A DNA stretch of 7,514 nucleotides, taken from contig JADGQH010000160.1 of NCBI GenBank assembly GCA_017881985.1, forward strand, positions 1 through 7,514. The letters run 5' to 3'. A program made the translations under genes and the position numbers. A model generated the notes under the pieces. The model searched no databases, was not told where the DNA came from, and saw only the letters and a list, made by a program, of their open reading frames with translations. The DNA is from Chloroflexota bacterium (GTDB lineage: Bacteria; Chloroflexota; Limnocylindria; Limnocylindrales; CSP1-4). Shown piece after piece: positions 6,249-7,514 of the stretch; position 1 is the first letter of the stretch; each line of letters starts with the position of its first letter.

Positions 6249-7514
6249 TCAGCCCTCGAAGAGCGGCAGCTGGTCGCCGGGGCGATCGGCCGCCGGGTCC
6301 AGGCCCAGGTATGGCTGGAGATCCTCCAGGGATGGCGTCGGAAGGGCTGCGAAGCGCCGCAGCGCGTCCAGCCGGAGGATGTGCCAGTTGCCCTCGTCCA
6401 TGGCACGGCGGAGGACTGGGGCGTGGCGCAGCTTCGCCCGGAGGAGCTCCGTCCGTTCGGGCACGGTGACCAGGAACCGGACGATCCGATCGTCGGGCGC
6501 GATCAGGCGGCCGCGGCGGAGGACCGGATCGCCGAGCATCGCCGTCCACTCCACCTCGAACAGGAAGGCGAACCGGGGACGCGCGTACCAGAGGCAGTCC
6601 ACCTGCTGGATGGCATCGGCGCCCGCCCGGCCCAGGAAGGCCAGGCCCGGGCCGCGCTCGTCGGGCGCGAGATGGGCGGACAGCGGATGGCCGGCGGCGC
6701 GACGGCCCTGCTCCCGCGGAGCGATCGAGATGTGGAGTCCCAGCCGGTGGCCCAGGTCGGCGAGGAGCCCGATCGTCGCCGTGTGCTCCTCCGTCCGGCG
6801 CTGGAGCTGGTCGACCGCGGCCAGCCCCGGCCGGCCGATGCCCGGCTCCGCGTAGCTCTTCAGGCACGCGTCGACCAGCCACGGGTCCGGCGCGTCGGGG
6901 CCGGCGAACATGGTCCCGATCCCCTCGCGGAGCGCCGCCTCGGACGCCGCGGCCTCGGTGCCGAGGAGGCTGAAGAGGGCCCATTCCAGGCGATCGGCGA
7001 GCGGGGCGGCGGCGGCGGCCTCGTCGCGCGGGTCGGCCAGCCAGAAGCGTCCCTCGTCCGATGGTGCAAGGCGCCGGTGGTCGGGACGCTGCAGCTCTCC
7101 GTCCACCAGCTCGAGCAGGGCGCGAACGGCGGCCGGCCCGGCGCCGAAGGGTGGCGGCGACTCGCGGGGTGGAGTGCTCGACGGCGCAGGCGCATGGGAC
7201 CCGTCCGTCGGCTCGGAGCGAGCAGCGGATGCGGTTCCAATTCCTGGACCTGGCGCCCCGGCCGGACCGCTCGCCGTCGCGAACCGTCGGAGCTGGCCGC
7301 ATTGGTCGAGGGCGACGATCACCGGCCCCAGGAGCCGATCGCGCTCGGCGGGCTCACCGCGCGCCTGGAGGACCGCGACCGCCGCCTCCGTCACCGCGCG
7401 GGCAGCCTCGGCGGGAGAGAACCGGCCGTCGATCGCCTCCGGCGCGCCGAACACGCCCCGGCCGGGGATCGAGGCTGGGTCGCCCGCGCCGCGCGGCGAT
7501 GTCGCCAGCGCCCG
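6249..7514 (-). CDS. Partial protein, probable C-terminal part of a large DNA-methylase-type protein
   Basis: The frame is open to the window edge with no stop, so the N-terminus lies outside. A GTG at 7454 would give 401 residues, but 20 further in-window codons are coding-like and the gene probably starts beyond. Numbering from 7454: a helical block at 13-60 containing ARGEPAERDRL; a Pro/Ala/Ser-rich linker at about 61-108; a block REGIGTMFAG ... DPWLVDACLKSYAE at 177-203; RRTEEHTATIGLLADLGHRLGL at 219-240; and a final alpha/beta-like domain at 270-370 with VDCLWY, FLFEVEW, RFLVTVPERTELLRAKLRHAP and WHILRLDALRRFA. From memory, this order of blocks resembles the region after the catalytic domain in large adenine-specific methylases of Chloroflexota and similar bacteria. 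The catalytic motifs are not in the window, so this is tentative. Asp286, Glu300 and Glu302 resemble a degenerate PD-(D/E)XK core. The protein ends DQLPLFEG. Confidence 0.5.
   Translation of the reverse strand, partial: RALATSPRGAGDPASIPGRGVFGAPEAIDGRFSPAEAARAVTEAAVAVLQARGEPAERDRLLGPVIVALDQCGQLRRFATASGPAGAPGPGIGTASAARSEPTDGSHAPAPSSTPPRESPPPFGAGPAAVRALLELVDGELQRPDHRRLAPSDEGRFWLADPRDEAAAAAPLADRLEWALFSLLGTEAAASEAALREGIGTMFAGPDAPDPWLVDACLKSYAEPGIGRPGLAAVDQLQRRTEEHTATIGLLADLGHRLGLHISIAPREQGRRAAGHPLSAHLAPDERGPGLAFLGRAGADAIQQVDCLWYARPRFAFLFEVEWTAMLGDPVLRRGRLIAPDDRIVRFLVTVPERTELLRAKLRHAPVLRRAMDEGNWHILRLDALRRFAALPTPSLEDLQPYLGLDPAADRPGDQLPLFEG

Overview
The window is very GC-rich (about 70% by eye), with dense short-gap gene packing, G/C-ending codons and few obvious Shine-Dalgarno sites. 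This fits a high-GC Chloroflexota (Limnocylindria-like) or actinobacterial genome. The assignment is inferred from composition and gene style only; no marker gene is present.

Layout. Positions 1-157 are an edge fragment with no gene I can assign. Positions 158-826 (minus) encode a TetR/AcrR-type repressor. It is divergent from a two-gene ABC-2 exporter on the plus strand: ATPase 951-1967 and permease 1951-2685, overlapping by 17 bases. The 124-base divergent gap holds the most striking non-coding structure in the window. It has eight 5-base half-sites, alternating ATACC and GGTAT in type, placed exactly every 9 bases from 837 to 904. They form four 14-base inverted repeats in tandem at an 18-base period. 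The likely model is self-repression plus repression of the exporter by several TetR dimers, relieved by an exported or toxic ligand.

The permease converges on a minus-strand pair of paralogous DUF885 proteins (4452-6101 upstream, 2731-4416 downstream, 35 bases apart). Both carry the motif HEAVPGHH and look like cytoplasmic zinc-metallopeptidase-like proteins. They are a tandem duplication, since 47 of 66 residues around the motif match by hand count. A 147-base gap with two back-to-back hairpins separates them from the last gene (6249-7514, minus). That gene is cut by the window edge and resembles the C-terminal part of a large DNA-methylase-type protein; this identification is tentative.

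No RNA genes, CRISPR arrays, insertion sequences or origins were seen. The exporter module is a familiar type with an unusually regular operator array. I see no convincing evidence of a wholly new multi-gene system.
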